A stretch of 64,000 nucleotides of DNA from Bacillus sp. PK3_68 (GTDB lineage Bacteria; Bacillota; Bacilli; Bacillales; Domibacillaceae): the NCBI RefSeq assembly GCF_003600835.1, contig NZ_NQYC01000001.1, positions 2,560,001-2,624,000 of the forward strand. Direction: 5' to 3'. This document shows positions 26,502 to 35,619 of the stretch, piece by piece; positions within the stretch are counted from its first letter, which is position 1; each line of letters opens with the position of its first letter. The notes beneath the pieces are model-generated. The model searched no databases and was not told the origin of the DNA. It saw nothing but the letters and a program-made list of their open reading frames with translations. Position numbers and translations under genes: made by a program.

Positions 26502-27941
26502 TTAAATAATCCCCAAAAATGTATAAAGCGCGATCACAACGAATACAGCTAATGTCTTAATGACTGTAATGGCAAATATGTCTCGATACGATTGCTTGTG
26601 TGTTAATCCAGTCACAGCAAGCAGCGTGATGACAGCCCCGTTATGAGGAAGAGTATCCATGCCGCCAGAAGCCATAGCTACTACCCTATGCATCACTTCA
26701 GGAGGGATATTAGCCGCTGCAATTGCCTGGTTGTACTTATCTGCCATCGCTCCCAATGCAATACCCATACCGCCAGAGGCCGATCCGGTCATACCGGCAA
26801 GTGTCGTTGTCGTCACTGCTCCATTTACAAGCGGGTTGGTGAATGTACTAGAAATCCCATCACTTATTTTTGCAAATCCCGGAAGCGCGGCGATAATTCC
26901 CCCAAATCCATATTCCGCCCCGGTATTCATAGTCGCCAGCAGTGAACCGCCGATTGCTGTGTTTACGCCTTCTTTAAATCCCTGTGTAACACGTTTCCAA
27001 TCGTACGCTATTGATGAGACAATCCCCACTAATAAGGCCATAATAATCGCCCAAACAGGTGCAACGGCGGCGACATCTACTGAATAATCCTTTAAGCCAA
27101 TGGCAGAAAAGTCAAAACCATTGGGGTACCATTTTGGTATATACGTAATAAACAGCTTATTAGTGATCCCAACGAGAAGAAGCGGAATAAAAGCAAGAAC
27201 CTGTCTGGCTACTGACTGTTGTGAAGCCAGATTAGAGGGCTCAACGCCCGTCCCTTGTGCCTTGGCACTTTCCACAGCAGCTGCTTCTTCTGATTCAAAG
27301 CCGTAATAGCCTTCACCGGCCTTTTCAGCTTTCTTTCTCCTCATTTCCAGATAAAACAAGCCTGCAGCTAAAACAAGAATCCCCCCAATAATCCCGAGTG
27401 TTGGCGCTGCATAAATATTTGTTTTGAAAAACGAAATAGGAATGACATTTTGAATCTGCGGCGTTCCTGGCAGGGCATCCATCGTAAAGGTAAACGCACC
27501 GAGAGCAATCGTTCCTGGAATGAGCCTTTTTGGAATATCTGCCTGCCGGAACATTTGGGCTGCGAATGGATAAATGGCAAACACGGCCACGAATAAACTA
27601 ACGCCGCTATACGTTAAAATTGCTCCTAATAACACGATCGTCAACATAGCCCGTCTGGCCCCGAGCCAACGTACAATCGTCTTGGCGATAGATTCCGCGA
27701 TTCCGGACATTTCTACGACTTTCCCAAAAATAGCCCCTAATAGAAAAACAGCAAAATAGGATTTAATAAAACCGACCATCTTTTCCATAAATACACCTGA
27801 AAAGAACGGCAAAACATGCAGCGGTGCAATTAACAGGACAGCGAGAAGCGCGCATATGGGCGCAAACAAAATAACTGAGTAACCTCGATAAGCAAAAAAG
27901 ATTAAGAGTCCGAGCGACAATAAAATAACTAGCAAATCCAT
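26502..27941 (-). CDS. GntP-family permease (probable 3-hydroxybutyrate uptake)
   Basis: A 479-residue transporter with 12 or more hydrophobic segments and the family end GMDTLPHNGAVITLL. GntP proteins take up gluconate or other small acids by proton symport; next to bdhA the likely substrate is D-3-hydroxybutyrate. The ATG at 27941 with GGGGGGATT replaces a longer frame lacking a site. It is the first gene of the sigma-54-controlled transcript, with a leader of about 170 nt that includes a cre site. Confidence 0.9.
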   Translation of the reverse strand: MDLLVILLSLGLLIFFAYRGYSVILFAPICALLAVLLIAPLHVLPFFSGVFMEKMVGFIKSYFAVFLLGAIFGKVVEMSGIAESIAKTIVRWLGARRAMLTIVLLGAILTYSGVSLFVAVFAIYPFAAQMFRQADIPKRLIPGTIALGAFTFTMDALPGTPQIQNVIPISFFKTNIYAAPTLGIIGGILVLAAGLFYLEMRRKKAEKAGEGYYGFESEEAAAVESAKAQGTGVEPSNLASQQSVARQVLAFIPLLLVGITNKLFITYIPKWYPNGFDFSAIGLKDYSVDVAAVAPVWAIIMALLVGIVSSIAYDWKRVTQGFKEGVNTAIGGSLLATMNTGAEYGFGGIIAALPGFAKISDGISSTFTNPLVNGAVTTTTLAGMTGSASGGMGIALGAMADKYNQAIAAANIPPEVMHRVVAMASGGMDTLPHNGAVITLLAVTGLTHKQSYRDIFAITVIKTLAVFVVIALYTFLGII

Positions 27942-27985
27942 GCAAATCCCCCCGTATCGTTTGATCAATCATAAAGGCCCCTCTT

Positions 27986-27999
27986 AGTAAGCGTTTACA
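27986..27999 (-). promoter_or_regulatory. cre site in the permease leader
   Basis: On the minus strand TGTAAACGCTTACT matches the CcpA operator with one end base different. It lies downstream of the sigma-54 start point, so bound CcpA would act as a roadblock under sugar-rich conditions. Confidence 0.8.
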
Positions 28000-28119
28000 A
28001 TAAAGGCTAGCCTTTATTTTGTTACTCCTTCTGCCCTCAGTCACACAGGCGAACGACCCTGCTATGTTGTTTGACCGCCATGAAACAGGATGATTTTCAT
28101 TTCTCTCTCGTCTTCAAAT

Positions 28120-28135
28120 TGCAATTATCATACCA
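28120..28135 (-). promoter_or_regulatory. Sigma-54 (-24/-12) promoter
   Basis: On the minus strand TTGGTATGATAATTGCAA has the invariant GG and GC exactly 10 bp apart with TTGCA at -12. Transcription would begin near 28109, about 170 nt before the permease start. Confidence 0.85.
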
Positions 28136-28199
28136 ATTAAAGAAGATTCAAGAATCTCCCTCTAGCAAAAGGAAGGCTTTTATAAAAATGAAAGATCCG

Positions 28200-28265
28200 T
28201 TCCGAAAACACGGAAATTTCCTGTTTTGCGGAATCTCTTCCCTTTAAAAATCCGGAAAAACGGAA
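28200..28265 (-). promoter_or_regulatory. Three upstream activator-binding palindromes
   Basis: Three 16-bp imperfect inverted repeats of the form TTCCG-N6-CGGAA occur at 28200-28215, 28218-28233 and 28250-28265. They begin 65 bp upstream of the sigma-54 promoter, the usual distance for enhancer-binding proteins. The PAS/AAA+/Fis activator encoded at 24080-25507 is the natural candidate to bind them. Confidence 0.75.
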
Positions 28266-28410
28266 AATGCCATTCATCTTATGGGCTCAAGCTATTCCCA
28301 TTGACCCCTTTCAGGACAAATAAAATTTTCTCTGCTTTCTCGTTCTTTTTTTCAAATAAGGGTGTTTAGATCACAAAAATTGATGCACTCTAAGTTAGAA
28401 CTTCAAAAAT

Positions 28411-28540
28411 AGAAGAATAGATTAAAGAAAGCTGTAAAATGTGTATCTCTTCAGCTATATGACACCGCATTCCGCTTGGGCATTATTACGAAGCAGCTGA
28501 AAAATTCTTGAAAACACACGGGTTAGTAAGTTATTCTTAA
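28411..28540 (+). pseudogene. Possible small-gene remnant
   Basis: Reading KKAVKCVSLQLYDTAFRLG and then, after a one-base shift at the G3 run 28478-28480, HYYEAAEKFLKTHG gives protein-like sequence ending in TAA at 28538. No start or ribosome binding site is seen. It could be the tail of a lost gene or chance. Confidence 0.2.
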
Positions 28541-28573
28541 GCATACAATTCTTACTTAAGGCTGTGATTAACG

Positions 28574-29281
28574 TTGCGTATTAATAAATTCATTAGCGAG
28601 TCAGGAAAAACATCCAGAAGAGGAGCAGATAAATTAATTAGTGAAGGAAAAGTAACCATCAATGGAAAGTTGGCCGAAGTAGGAAGCCAGGTAGAACCCG
28701 GCGATGACGTCCGAATTAATGGAGAATCTGTTCAAATAGAGAAAAACCATGTGTACATTGCATTAAATAAACCAGTTGGCATCACAAGTACAACAGAAAA
28801 GCATGTAAAAGGAAACATTGTTGACTTCGTCAATCACCCTTTGCGAATTTTCCATATTGGACGGCTTGATAAAGACTCAGATGGCCTCATTCTCCTTACA
28901 AATGACGGCGACATTGTAAATGAAATTTTGCGTGCTGAAAATAATCACGAGAAAGAATATATCGTCACTGTAGACAAGCCAATTACCTCCGAATTCTTAA
29001 AGAAAATGGCTAGTGGTGTGGAAATTTTAGATACAAAAACACTTCCTTGTGAAGTCATCCAAACCTCAAAGTATGAGTTTCACATCATATTAAAACAAGG
29101 CTTAAACCGGCAAATCCGCCGCATGTGCGCGGCACTCGGGTATAAAGTGTTAAGGCTCCAGCGCATCCGGATTATGAACATTCACCTAGGCAGCCTGCCT
29201 ATTGGGCAATGGAGAGATTTGACGAAAAAAGAACGCACCCAGTTATTCAAAGACCTGGACTATGAGCCGAAACAGTGGTAA
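28574..29281 (+). CDS. rluF: RluF-type 23S rRNA pseudouridine synthase
   Basis: A 235-residue enzyme of the RsuA/RluB/E/F group. The S4 RNA-binding domain ([20 protein letters not shown]) occupies about 1-60. The catalytic domain has the active-site Asp in [17 protein letters not shown] and [13 protein letters not shown]. The closest resemblance is to RluF, which modifies U2604 of 23S rRNA in E. coli. The start is a TTG at 28574; the AAGG ahead of it is 13 bp away, so translation may be modest. It stands alone, ended by the terminator at 29285-29325. Confidence 0.88.
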   Translation: MRINKFISESGKTSRRGADKLISEGKVTINGKLAEVGSQVEPGDDVRINGESVQIEKNHVYIALNKPVGITSTTEKHVKGNIVDFVNHPLRIFHIGRLDKDSDGLILLTNDGDIVNEILRAENNHEKEYIVTVDKPITSEFLKKMASGVEILDTKTLPCEVIQTSKYEFHIILKQGLNRQIRRMCAALGYKVLRLQRIRIMNIHLGSLPIGQWRDLTKKERTQLFKDLDYEPKQW

Positions 29282-29284
29282 ATG

Positions 29285-29325
29285 AAAAAGCCAAATGAGT
29301 GATCACTCATTTGGCTTCTTTTTCT
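29285..29325 (+). terminator. Intrinsic terminator after rluF
   Basis: A perfect 26-base palindrome with arms GCCAAATGAGTGA at 29290-29315, flanked by an A run before and CTTTTT after. Confidence 0.85.
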
Positions 29326-29367
29326 GTAAAGAGATAATAAAGTTAGTTAATTTTGAGAGTAAATATA

Positions 29368-29403
29368 GGAGCCTTGCTACATTTTATTGTGTAGCAAGGC
29401 TCC
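29368..29403 (-). terminator. Intrinsic terminator after the 29.5-kb SDR gene
   Basis: GGAGCCTTGCTACA (29368-29381) pairs perfectly with 29390-29403. The minus-strand tail is TATATTT. It lies 50 bp after the SDR stop. Confidence 0.7.
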
Positions 29404-29451
29404 TTAAAGTTGTTTAATTCTAACTCAACTGACGCCTCCGTTAGTTCTAGC

Positions 29452-30207
29452 CTACCCGCGAACAAATCCACCCTCTGAATGTATGATTTGTCCAGTTATC
29501 CATTCAGCCTCATCACTTGCAAGAAAAGCAATAACCCGTGCCACGTCATCTGGTGTACCAATACGGCCCATTGGAAATCTAGGTAAAAGAAAATTTCTTA
29601 TTTCATCCGTCATCCATGTAGAATCTGTTGGACCTGGATTTACAGCATTAACAGTGATTCCTAATGGTGCAAGTTCTTGTGATAACGACCTAGTAAAGGC
29701 AGAAATAGCCCCTTTAGTTGCTACATAGGCTAACTCCCCGGGCATAGGAGCTAAATCCTGCCCTGATGTCATATTTATTATTCTTCCCGATTCTAAATTA
29801 GATTTTTTAAAACGACGAGCAAACTCCACACAAAGAAGAAAATTTGACCTCATATTAACCGCATAATGATCATCAAGTGATTTAGCATCTAACGATAAAT
29901 AATCATTACTTGTGGAATGAGCTGCATTATTAATTAAGATTGAGGGATACCCTAATTTAGCCAAAATTTCCTCATATATGATAAAGGCAGCATTTGCATC
30001 TGATAAATCAATTTTCATTGCCCCGCAACGGACACCCATTCGTAAAATTTCTTGCTGAAATTTTTCTATCCATACCTCATCAGAATTCCAGTGAGTAAAG
30101 AAAATATTTATCCCCTGTGAGGCTAACTTACGACAAATAGCTGTACCAATCTCTCCTTGACTGCTCGCTCCTGTAATTAGTGCAATTTTTTTTTGAATAT
30201 GACTCAT
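29452..30207 (-). CDS. SDR family oxidoreductase
   Basis: A 251-residue enoyl/ketoacyl-reductase-like SDR. The cofactor loop is TGASSQGEIG, longer than the usual TGxxxGIG, followed by NNAAHS, the Ser in INMTSGQ, YVATKG with the catalytic Tyr-Lys, and NAVNPGPTDSTWM. This pattern is common in Bacillus proteins named 3-oxoacyl reductase; the true substrate is unknown. The ATG has GGGGG eight bases upstream. It is monocistronic. Confidence 0.85.
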   Translation of the reverse strand: MSHIQKKIALITGASSQGEIGTAICRKLASQGINIFFTHWNSDEVWIEKFQQEILRMGVRCGAMKIDLSDANAAFIIYEEILAKLGYPSILINNAAHSTSNDYLSLDAKSLDDHYAVNMRSNFLLCVEFARRFKKSNLESGRIINMTSGQDLAPMPGELAYVATKGAISAFTRSLSQELAPLGITVNAVNPGPTDSTWMTDEIRNFLLPRFPMGRIGTPDDVARVIAFLASDEAEWITGQIIHSEGGFVRG

Positions 30208-30532
30208 TATTTTAACCCCCAGATTATAGGGATAATATGCTATGGGTAATAGAGATGTCGATTCTCATAAAAACAAAAGCAGACCCCCTAATAGTATCTG
30301 CCTAGTCAATGGATATTTTATAACTCCACACCATGTATCCCCGAATGATTATCATTCAAATAACTAGACACATGCCTCCCCTTAAATGGGTATAAAGTTA
30401 AAGCTGTCTATTTATGATTATTCATCACAGAGTTTGCCACATGTAGAATCTTAATTCCCCTTTCCATGCATCTCTAAGCTTATCTTACTTATTAGACTGA
30501 AAAAAACAACAATTTATTAGAGGAACTTGTGT
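30208..30532. other. Non-coding stretch
   Basis: AT-rich DNA upstream of the SDR gene. No credible gene; one run near 30340 (ATGATTATCATTCAAAT) resembles a Fur-box half but does not give a full inverted repeat. Confidence 0.4.
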
Positions 30533-30742
30533 ATGTACTATACTCGCATTCAACTATTCCGCCCCGTTAGTCCAATAAAAATTAACAACTTTATTGTCAA
30601 TCCCTCCGTCGATCTTCACGGAGAAGAAAAAGAAGTACAAGCTGTTGCCGGCAGGTTGGATTCTGTTGGCATTACAAAACAAACTAGGCTGCTCACTCAT
30701 GAAGAAGGAGAACGTTTTATAGTCCTCTTCCTTTTTCTTTAA
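30533..30742 (+). CDS. Possible 69-residue protein, unknown
   Basis: The ATG at 30533 has AGAGGAA seven bases before it. The product begins MYYTRIQLFRPVSPI and has a charged middle (GEEKEVQAVAGRLD, THEEGERF) and a hydrophobic end. The charged part looks coding, but no family is recognised and no terminator follows. It stands alone in a long gene-poor region. Confidence 0.35.
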   Translation: MYYTRIQLFRPVSPIKINNFIVNPSVDLHGEEKEVQAVAGRLDSVGITKQTRLLTHEEGERFIVLFLFL

Positions 30743-31425
30743 TGGTTAAGCATGGACCGTTACATTGTCTCCCTTGTTCTAATAATAAAGGAACAGAATG
30801 AAAGCAAGTAAAAAAGCAACTGATGCTTATTGCTCTAATCTAACAAATTGTATAAAATATTATTATTATTAGCAACAATCTGTCTATTGTTTAGCAATGT
30901 TTTTAATTATATAGTTTATATAACTATTTCATTACTAAGTCTCTTTACACTTCATTATCGATCTTCTCTGCGGGCGGTCCGTGAGCCTCCTCGTTGCGTG
31001 CGCTTCTGCTTGTTCTCACCAGGACTCGCTTTTCCCGCTAGACTCATCATCTTTCGCTGCAATCAACTAGTGAAAAAACAATATTCATCTTTAGCCAAGC
31101 CAATTACTCAGCAATTTTTTCCTCATCATCTCTCTAAATGGGAATCCATGCTAAAAACTTGCTTCAATCATTAGAAGGAATCTTGTGTCTTTAAATGATC
31201 GGAGCAGTCAAAGAGCGATAGCTTATGTTTAAGATTCGCCCTTCTAAAAAGCTAACCTTGTCCTTCTATCTCCATACCCTGTTATAACTGGTATGTATAG
31301 GCGGATAGAAAGTACTAAATCTATGCCACCAGCCCAGATGACCACTCTTTATAGGCATATCTCTTTAAACATCTACTTATCCAATTTTTTATCATTTGTA
31401 AACAGCTGCATGTATAGACTAATGA
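30743..31425. other. Gene-poor stretch holding one dispersed repeat
   Basis: No supported gene. It contains the degenerate repeat at 30961-31100 and the leader region of the dehydrogenase gene at 31476. Open frames crossing it have no ribosome binding site. Confidence 0.5.
30961..31100. repeat. Dispersed non-coding repeat, copy A
   Basis: Shares blocks with 40103-40250: GCGGTCCGTGAGCC, AGGACTCGCTTTTC, CGCTGCAATCAACTA and a trailing GTGAAAAAACA. Elements with this consensus are frequent between genes in many Bacillus genomes. Copy A lacks the first block (CGCTGCAGGCGGACGCTTTCC) seen in copy B. Confidence 0.7.
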
Positions 31426-31439
31426 ATGAAAGCTTTCAT
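31426..31439 (+). promoter_or_regulatory. Perfect palindrome upstream of mmsA
   Basis: ATGAAAGCTTTCAT lies 36 bp before the start codon. It resembles a cre site with the central CG missing, so CcpA binding is doubtful; another repressor may use it. Confidence 0.35.
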
Positions 31440-31475
31440 ATAAAAATAATGAATAAGGTGGAGGAGATAGCGAAG

Positions 31476-32993
31476 ATGGAAAAATTAGTCGAGGTACAAA
31501 AGATCACTCATTTTATCGGTGGAGAAATGAAGCCAGGGACGAGCAAGCGTTTCGGCAAAGTGTACAAGCCTTCAACAGGTGAGATAATGGCTCTATGTCC
31601 ATATGCTTCAACAGAGGAAGTAAATGCAACAGTAGAAATAGCTAAAAAAGCTTTTGGTGTCTGGAAAAAAACGCCTGTTGCTCAAAGGATAGAAGTCATT
31701 CACCGCTTCAGAAGCCTGCTAGTTGAGAAGACTGATGAACTAGCAAACTTAATTGGCCTCGAGAGCGGCAAAACCCTTTCTGATGCTAAAGGTGAAATCA
31801 GCAGGGGCATTGAATCGGTTGATCTAGCCATTAATGCTCCCCATCTTTTGAAAGGCGAGTACTCCGTTAATGTAGGCGGAGAAATTAATGCTTATTCGAT
31901 GAAGCAACCACTTGGTGTAGTCGCTGCTATTTCGCCATTTAATTTTCCTTTCATGGTTCCGGTTTCCATGTCGACAATGGCTGTAGCGTGCGGAAATGCC
32001 GTTATTTTAAAACCTTCCGAAAAAGTACCCAATTCGGCGTTATTCTTCTCGGAGCTCTGGAAACAGGCGGGTCTGCCGGATGGCGTATGGAATGTCATTA
32101 ACGGGGATAAAGAAGCGGTAGATGCTTTGCTGAAACATCCTGATGTTCCGGCCATCTCTTTTGTAGGGTCTACGAAGATTGCCCAATATATTTACGAGGA
32201 AGGATGCCGGAATCATAAAAGAGTAGCGGCCTTCGGTGGTGGAAAAAATCATATGATTATTATGCCTGATGCTGATTTAGACCTCGCTGTTAACTCCTTC
32301 CTCGGAGCAGCATACGGAGCTGCTTCCCAGCGCTGCATGGCTATCTCTGCAGCGGTGCCCGTAGGAGAAAAAACAGCGGAGGCCTTCGTAGCCAAGTTAA
32401 AAAGTCGAGTGGAAGAATTGAAGGTTGGTGCCTATAACGATGAGAACGCCGACTTTGGTGCTCTTATTTCACAAGAATCAAAGGAAACAGTGACAAGATT
32501 TATAGAACAGAGCATTCAAGAGGGTGCCCACTTATGCGTAGACGGACGGAATCCCAAAGTTGAGAATGCACAAGGCTTCTTTCTTGGAGCCACTTTGCTC
32601 GATCATGTAACTCCTAATATGGAAATCTATCGTGAAGAAGTATTTGGTCCAGCGCGGATCGTCGTTCGTGTCGATACGTTGGACGAAGCGATTGAACTAA
32701 TTAATAATCACGAATATGGAAATGGCGTAACGATATTTACAAATAACGGATATGCAGGCCGAAAGTTCGCGGAACAAATTGAAGTCGGCATGGTCGGCAT
32801 CAATGTACCGATTCCAATTCCGGTCGGTTACCACAATTTTGGCGGATGGAAGCGTTCAAAGTTTGGCGAAGGCCATATGTTTGGGCCGGACACGGCACGC
32901 TTCTTTACAAAATCAAAAACAATCTCCGAAAGATGGCCGGAAAACCAGGTTTATAGCGACCAGGTAGACTTTGACTTCCCTAGCAATCGGTAA
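31476..32993 (+). CDS. mmsA: Methylmalonate-semialdehyde dehydrogenase (CoA-acylating)
   Basis: A 505-residue aldehyde dehydrogenase of the MmsA/IolA branch, which converts malonate or methylmalonate semialdehyde plus CoA to acetyl- or propionyl-CoA. It shows ISPFNFPFMVP, FVGSTKIAQYIY, and the catalytic Cys in GAASQRCMAISAAVPVG; the usual ALDH glutamate is replaced in FGGGKNHMI, typical of this branch. The ATG at 31476 has GGAGGAG; the longer upstream frame overlaps the palindrome and lacks a site. It stands alone, without inositol or valine degradation genes, and ends at the terminator at 33047-33081. Confidence 0.93.
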   Translation: MEKLVEVQKITHFIGGEMKPGTSKRFGKVYKPSTGEIMALCPYASTEEVNATVEIAKKAFGVWKKTPVAQRIEVIHRFRSLLVEKTDELANLIGLESGKTLSDAKGEISRGIESVDLAINAPHLLKGEYSVNVGGEINAYSMKQPLGVVAAISPFNFPFMVPVSMSTMAVACGNAVILKPSEKVPNSALFFSELWKQAGLPDGVWNVINGDKEAVDALLKHPDVPAISFVGSTKIAQYIYEEGCRNHKRVAAFGGGKNHMIIMPDADLDLAVNSFLGAAYGAASQRCMAISAAVPVGEKTAEAFVAKLKSRVEELKVGAYNDENADFGALISQESKETVTRFIEQSIQEGAHLCVDGRNPKVENAQGFFLGATLLDHVTPNMEIYREEVFGPARIVVRVDTLDEAIELINNHEYGNGVTIFTNNGYAGRKFAEQIEVGMVGINVPIPIPVGYHNFGGWKRSKFGEGHMFGPDTARFFTKSKTISERWPENQVYSDQVDFDFPSNR

Positions 32994-33046
32994 AATAATT
33001 CCTATCCTTCCAATCCATAAAAGATAGCCCTCAACAATAAATGAAG

Positions 33047-33081
33047 TCCGGCAAAGAACAATAGTTTTTGCCGGATTTTTT
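33047..33081 (+). terminator. Intrinsic terminator after mmsA
   Basis: TCCGGCAAA pairs with TTTGCCGGA and is followed by T6. Confidence 0.9.
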
Positions 33082-33184
33082 CGCTGTCGCCTCACTAAGC
33101 TCCCAAAACAAGAAAGTAGGCTCGCTGACTGTAAATATCTCTTCCTTAATCATCTTCATTGCTATGAATCACTTAAGAGTTTTT

Positions 33185-33772
33185 TCAAGCATTCACGCTT
33201 TTAAAATAGCGATATACTTTCTCCAGCTTTTTTGCTTGTTTTCCTTTTGGGCTTTCCATATTGCCAAATTCAAAAAACTTCACTTTTTTAATACCTACAA
33301 AGCGAAATAAAGCTCTTTTCATTAAGATCTTATGCGCATTGTTTAACCAGAAAAGAGGATATTTTGCAGGCCCCTTCATGGTGGATACACATACAACTGA
33401 TTTTCCTTTTAATAACCCTTCCGGGAAAAGTCCCTTCTTGTCTCTGTAAGCAAAATTCGCAGCAAATAATTGATCTATATATCCCAACAGCATAGCCGGT
33501 GGTCTTCCCCACCAAATGGGATAGATAAAAACAATCTTGTCAGCCCAGGTAATTTGTTGTCTATATTTTTCAATCTGAGGATCACGATATATATCGCGTC
33601 TCCGCTTATCTTTATTAAACACTAGAAGAGGATTAAATTGCTCTTCATATAAATCAAGAACTTGCAATTCGTTTATGAAGAAATTTTCATGGCTCCCTTG
33701 GATTACTTTTTGTAAAAAGGCATGACATAAACTTTCATTATTAGGATGTGCATAAATAACTAGTGTTTTCAT
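33185..33772 (-). CDS. NAD(P)H quinone oxidoreductase, flavodoxin-like
   Basis: A 195-residue flavoprotein of the NQO1/KefF/YwrO family. MKTLVIYAHPNNESLCHAFL binds FMN phosphate, and FIYPIWWGRPPAMLLGYID is the conserved flavin-ring segment, followed by VVCVSTMKGPAKY. It would reduce quinones by two electrons, avoiding radicals. The ATG at 33772 has GAGGTG. It is divergent from a MarR regulator, an arrangement usual for quinone- or aldehyde-induced reductases. Confidence 0.88.
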   Translation of the reverse strand: MKTLVIYAHPNNESLCHAFLQKVIQGSHENFFINELQVLDLYEEQFNPLLVFNKDKRRRDIYRDPQIEKYRQQITWADKIVFIYPIWWGRPPAMLLGYIDQLFAANFAYRDKKGLFPEGLLKGKSVVCVSTMKGPAKYPLFWLNNAHKILMKRALFRFVGIKKVKFFEFGNMESPKGKQAKKLEKVYRYFKSVNA

Positions 33773-33788
33773 AAAGCACCTCATTTAG

Positions 33789-33802
33789 TTATCATATGAT
33801 AA
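33789..33802. promoter_or_regulatory. Operator candidate between quinone reductase and marR
   Basis: TTATCATATGATAA is a perfect 14-bp palindrome; a second palindrome (AATAATTATT) follows and a related half TGATAATTG lies near 33838. It sits 17 bp upstream of the reductase start, where MarR could repress the reductase. Confidence 0.5.
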
Positions 33803-33893
33803 TAATTATTATATGACGATTCGTGTTTTGTTGTCAAATGATAATTGTGCATTGATAATAAATTTGTTATCTTGTCAATAAGAGGTGAAAACT

Positions 33894-34321
33894 ATGGACA
33901 AAAAAGCTCTTTTTTTAAATGTGTGTCCTTCACAGCTTCGGTTCATCGTGTGACGCATGAATTAACAAAAAACGCTAAATCCGATTCTATTACACCTGTT
34001 CAATATACGATCCTTGAACATATAACCGTTAATCAGCCGGTTACTCCCAGTGAAATGAGTGAATGCATGCATGTATCCATGCCAAATATGAGCCGTGAAT
34101 TAAAAAAATTAAGCGAAAAAAACTTAATTGAGAGGTTAACCGACCCTAAAGATCGACGAAAACAATATGTACGTCTCTCTAAAAAGGGAAAAACTATGAT
34201 GGATGATGCCTTTTCACTTATAGAATCCAACTTCTTAAGCCGTGTACAGCATGCTTCGAAGGAAGATTTAGAGGATATTGACCGCGCCCTCGATGTCCTT
34301 CAAACAAAGCTCTTTTATTAA
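33894..34321 (+). pseudogene. MarR-family regulator, frameshifted near the start
   Basis: A winged-helix repressor of about 142 residues. The real start is the ATG at 33894 with AAGAGGTG; it encodes MDKKALF, then the frame must shift by one in the T7 run at 33910-33916 to enter KCVSFTASVHRVTHELTKN. The rest is typical: TPVQYTILEHI, the recognition helix VSMPNMSRELKKL, and the wing with LTDPKDRRKQYVRLS. A longer reading from a TTG at 33845 avoids the shift but has no ribosome site. It probably controls the divergent quinone reductase. Confidence 0.85.
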
Positions 34322-34335
34322 TAAAGCAATAACGC

Positions 34336-34366
34336 AAAAAACACCCTCAATTGAAGGTGTTTTTTT
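34336..34366 (+). terminator. Intrinsic terminator after marR
   Basis: AAAAAACACC pairs with GGTGTTTTTT around a short AT-rich inner stem, with a T7 tail. Confidence 0.88.
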
Positions 34367-34407
34367 ACCGTATATTCCTACTGCATTCTAGTTATCAATG
34401 TCTATGA

Positions 34408-35619
34408 TTATTTCGAGGGAAAGCGTATAGTCACTGTTGTTCCTCTACCTTTTGAGCTTTGAAAATCAATGGTTCCCTTGTACTTTTCTACAACATTGTA
34501 ACAAATCATCATTCCTAGGCCTGTCCCTTTACTTTTCAAGGAATAAAAAGGTGTACCGAGGGTCTTAATTTCTGCTTCTGACATGCCTTGTCCATAATCG
34601 ATCACTTTGATCTCAATGAAATCTTTCTTTCTATTAGCTGATACAATTACAGGATCGCCGGCATTGGAAGCCTCAATGGCATTTTTAATAATATTTACGA
34701 GTAACTGCTTAAACTCTATATTATTAGCAGCAATAAAAAAGTCATCTACGACGTTTAACTGGATCTTATTATCATGTAACAACCCATAAGAACAAAGAAA
34801 ATCCGTTACACTCTGAAGAACATTCTTTACATTGACAGTTTCCATTTCTTTATCTTTATCTGGCTTGGCAATCTCTAAAAATTGAGAAATCACCTGTTCA
34901 GCTGTATCCAATTCATCAATCATCAAAGCAAAATGCCTTTTGGCATCTTCACAATTAGGTGCTGTCTCTTGTTGATATAGCTGCAAAAATCCTTTTATGA
35001 CAGTCAAAGGGTTTCTAATTTCATGAGCAACAGCCGCTGCCAGTTGTCCTGTTATTCTTAGGCGCTCCGATTGTTGTATTTGTTCATAGTATAACTGCTG
35101 CTTTTTTATTCGGCGGTGCGATAGATAGAAGATGAAGTACACCATCACCTGGCTGCCTATAAAATTAAGGATATTGCCGGTTATATCTTCTTTTATATAG
35201 GGATAGGAATGTCCTTGATCAAAGACTGCAATATAACTAAATGCAAGAACGATAGCCACACTATTTAATAACAATGAAAAATAAAATAGCTTGGAATCAA
35301 AAAATAAGATAGAAACAGCTGGCACTAGGCAGAGAAAAATAAAGGTAGACCAAGTGTCTGGATAGAGAAAGAAAAGCGTATAAAAATAAATGAATGTCAC
35401 TATTGTAATTACCACTCTAAAAATATGCGTAGCATATTTAGGGTAAAATAACAAACAGCCTGCTAGCATAAAAACAAGCACAATGTGGAAAAGATGGCCA
35501 AAATCTATTTTTTCCAAATGCGGGTTATCTATTAACAAGCCTACAATCATAAGAGCTATTACACTTACTGCTGTAATGTAATATAATGTTTTATTTACAT
35601 GAGTATAAATCCCGTTCAT
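34408..35619 (-). CDS. Multi-pass sensor histidine kinase (sporulation-kinase-like)
   Basis: A 403-residue kinase with about six membrane helices in residues 12-175 and no obvious extracellular domain. The His box is AAAVAHEIRNPLTVIKGFLQLY, followed by a HATPase domain with NIIKNAIEAS, DYGQGMSE and GTGLGMMICYNVVEKYKG. The layout and the NPLTVIKGFLQL box resemble KinB-type phosphorelay kinases. No response regulator is adjacent, so it may feed Spo0F; this is inference. It neighbours a second orphan kinase. Confidence 0.88.
   Translation of the reverse strand: MNGIYTHVNKTLYYITAVSVIALMIVGLLIDNPHLEKIDFGHLFHIVLVFMLAGCLLFYPKYATHIFRVVITIVTFIYFYTLFFLYPDTWSTFIFLCLVPAVSILFFDSKLFYFSLLLNSVAIVLAFSYIAVFDQGHSYPYIKEDITGNILNFIGSQVMVYFIFYLSHRRIKKQQLYYEQIQQSERLRITGQLAAAVAHEIRNPLTVIKGFLQLYQQETAPNCEDAKRHFALMIDELDTAEQVISQFLEIAKPDKDKEMETVNVKNVLQSVTDFLCSYGLLHDNKIQLNVVDDFFIAANNIEFKQLLVNIIKNAIEASNAGDPVIVSANRKKDFIEIKVIDYGQGMSEAEIKTLGTPFYSLKSKGTGLGMMICYNVVEKYKGTIDFQSSKGRGTTVTIRFPSK

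Noticed and set aside
30335-30362. Fur box
   Set aside because: Only half of the consensus is present, and neither neighbour is an iron gene.
30848-31174. Open frame of 108 codons on the plus strand
   Set aside because: Most of it is the dispersed repeat copy A, and there is no ribosome site.
31426-31439. cre site upstream of mmsA
   Set aside because: The palindrome lacks the central CG that CcpA sites require; kept only as an unknown operator candidate.
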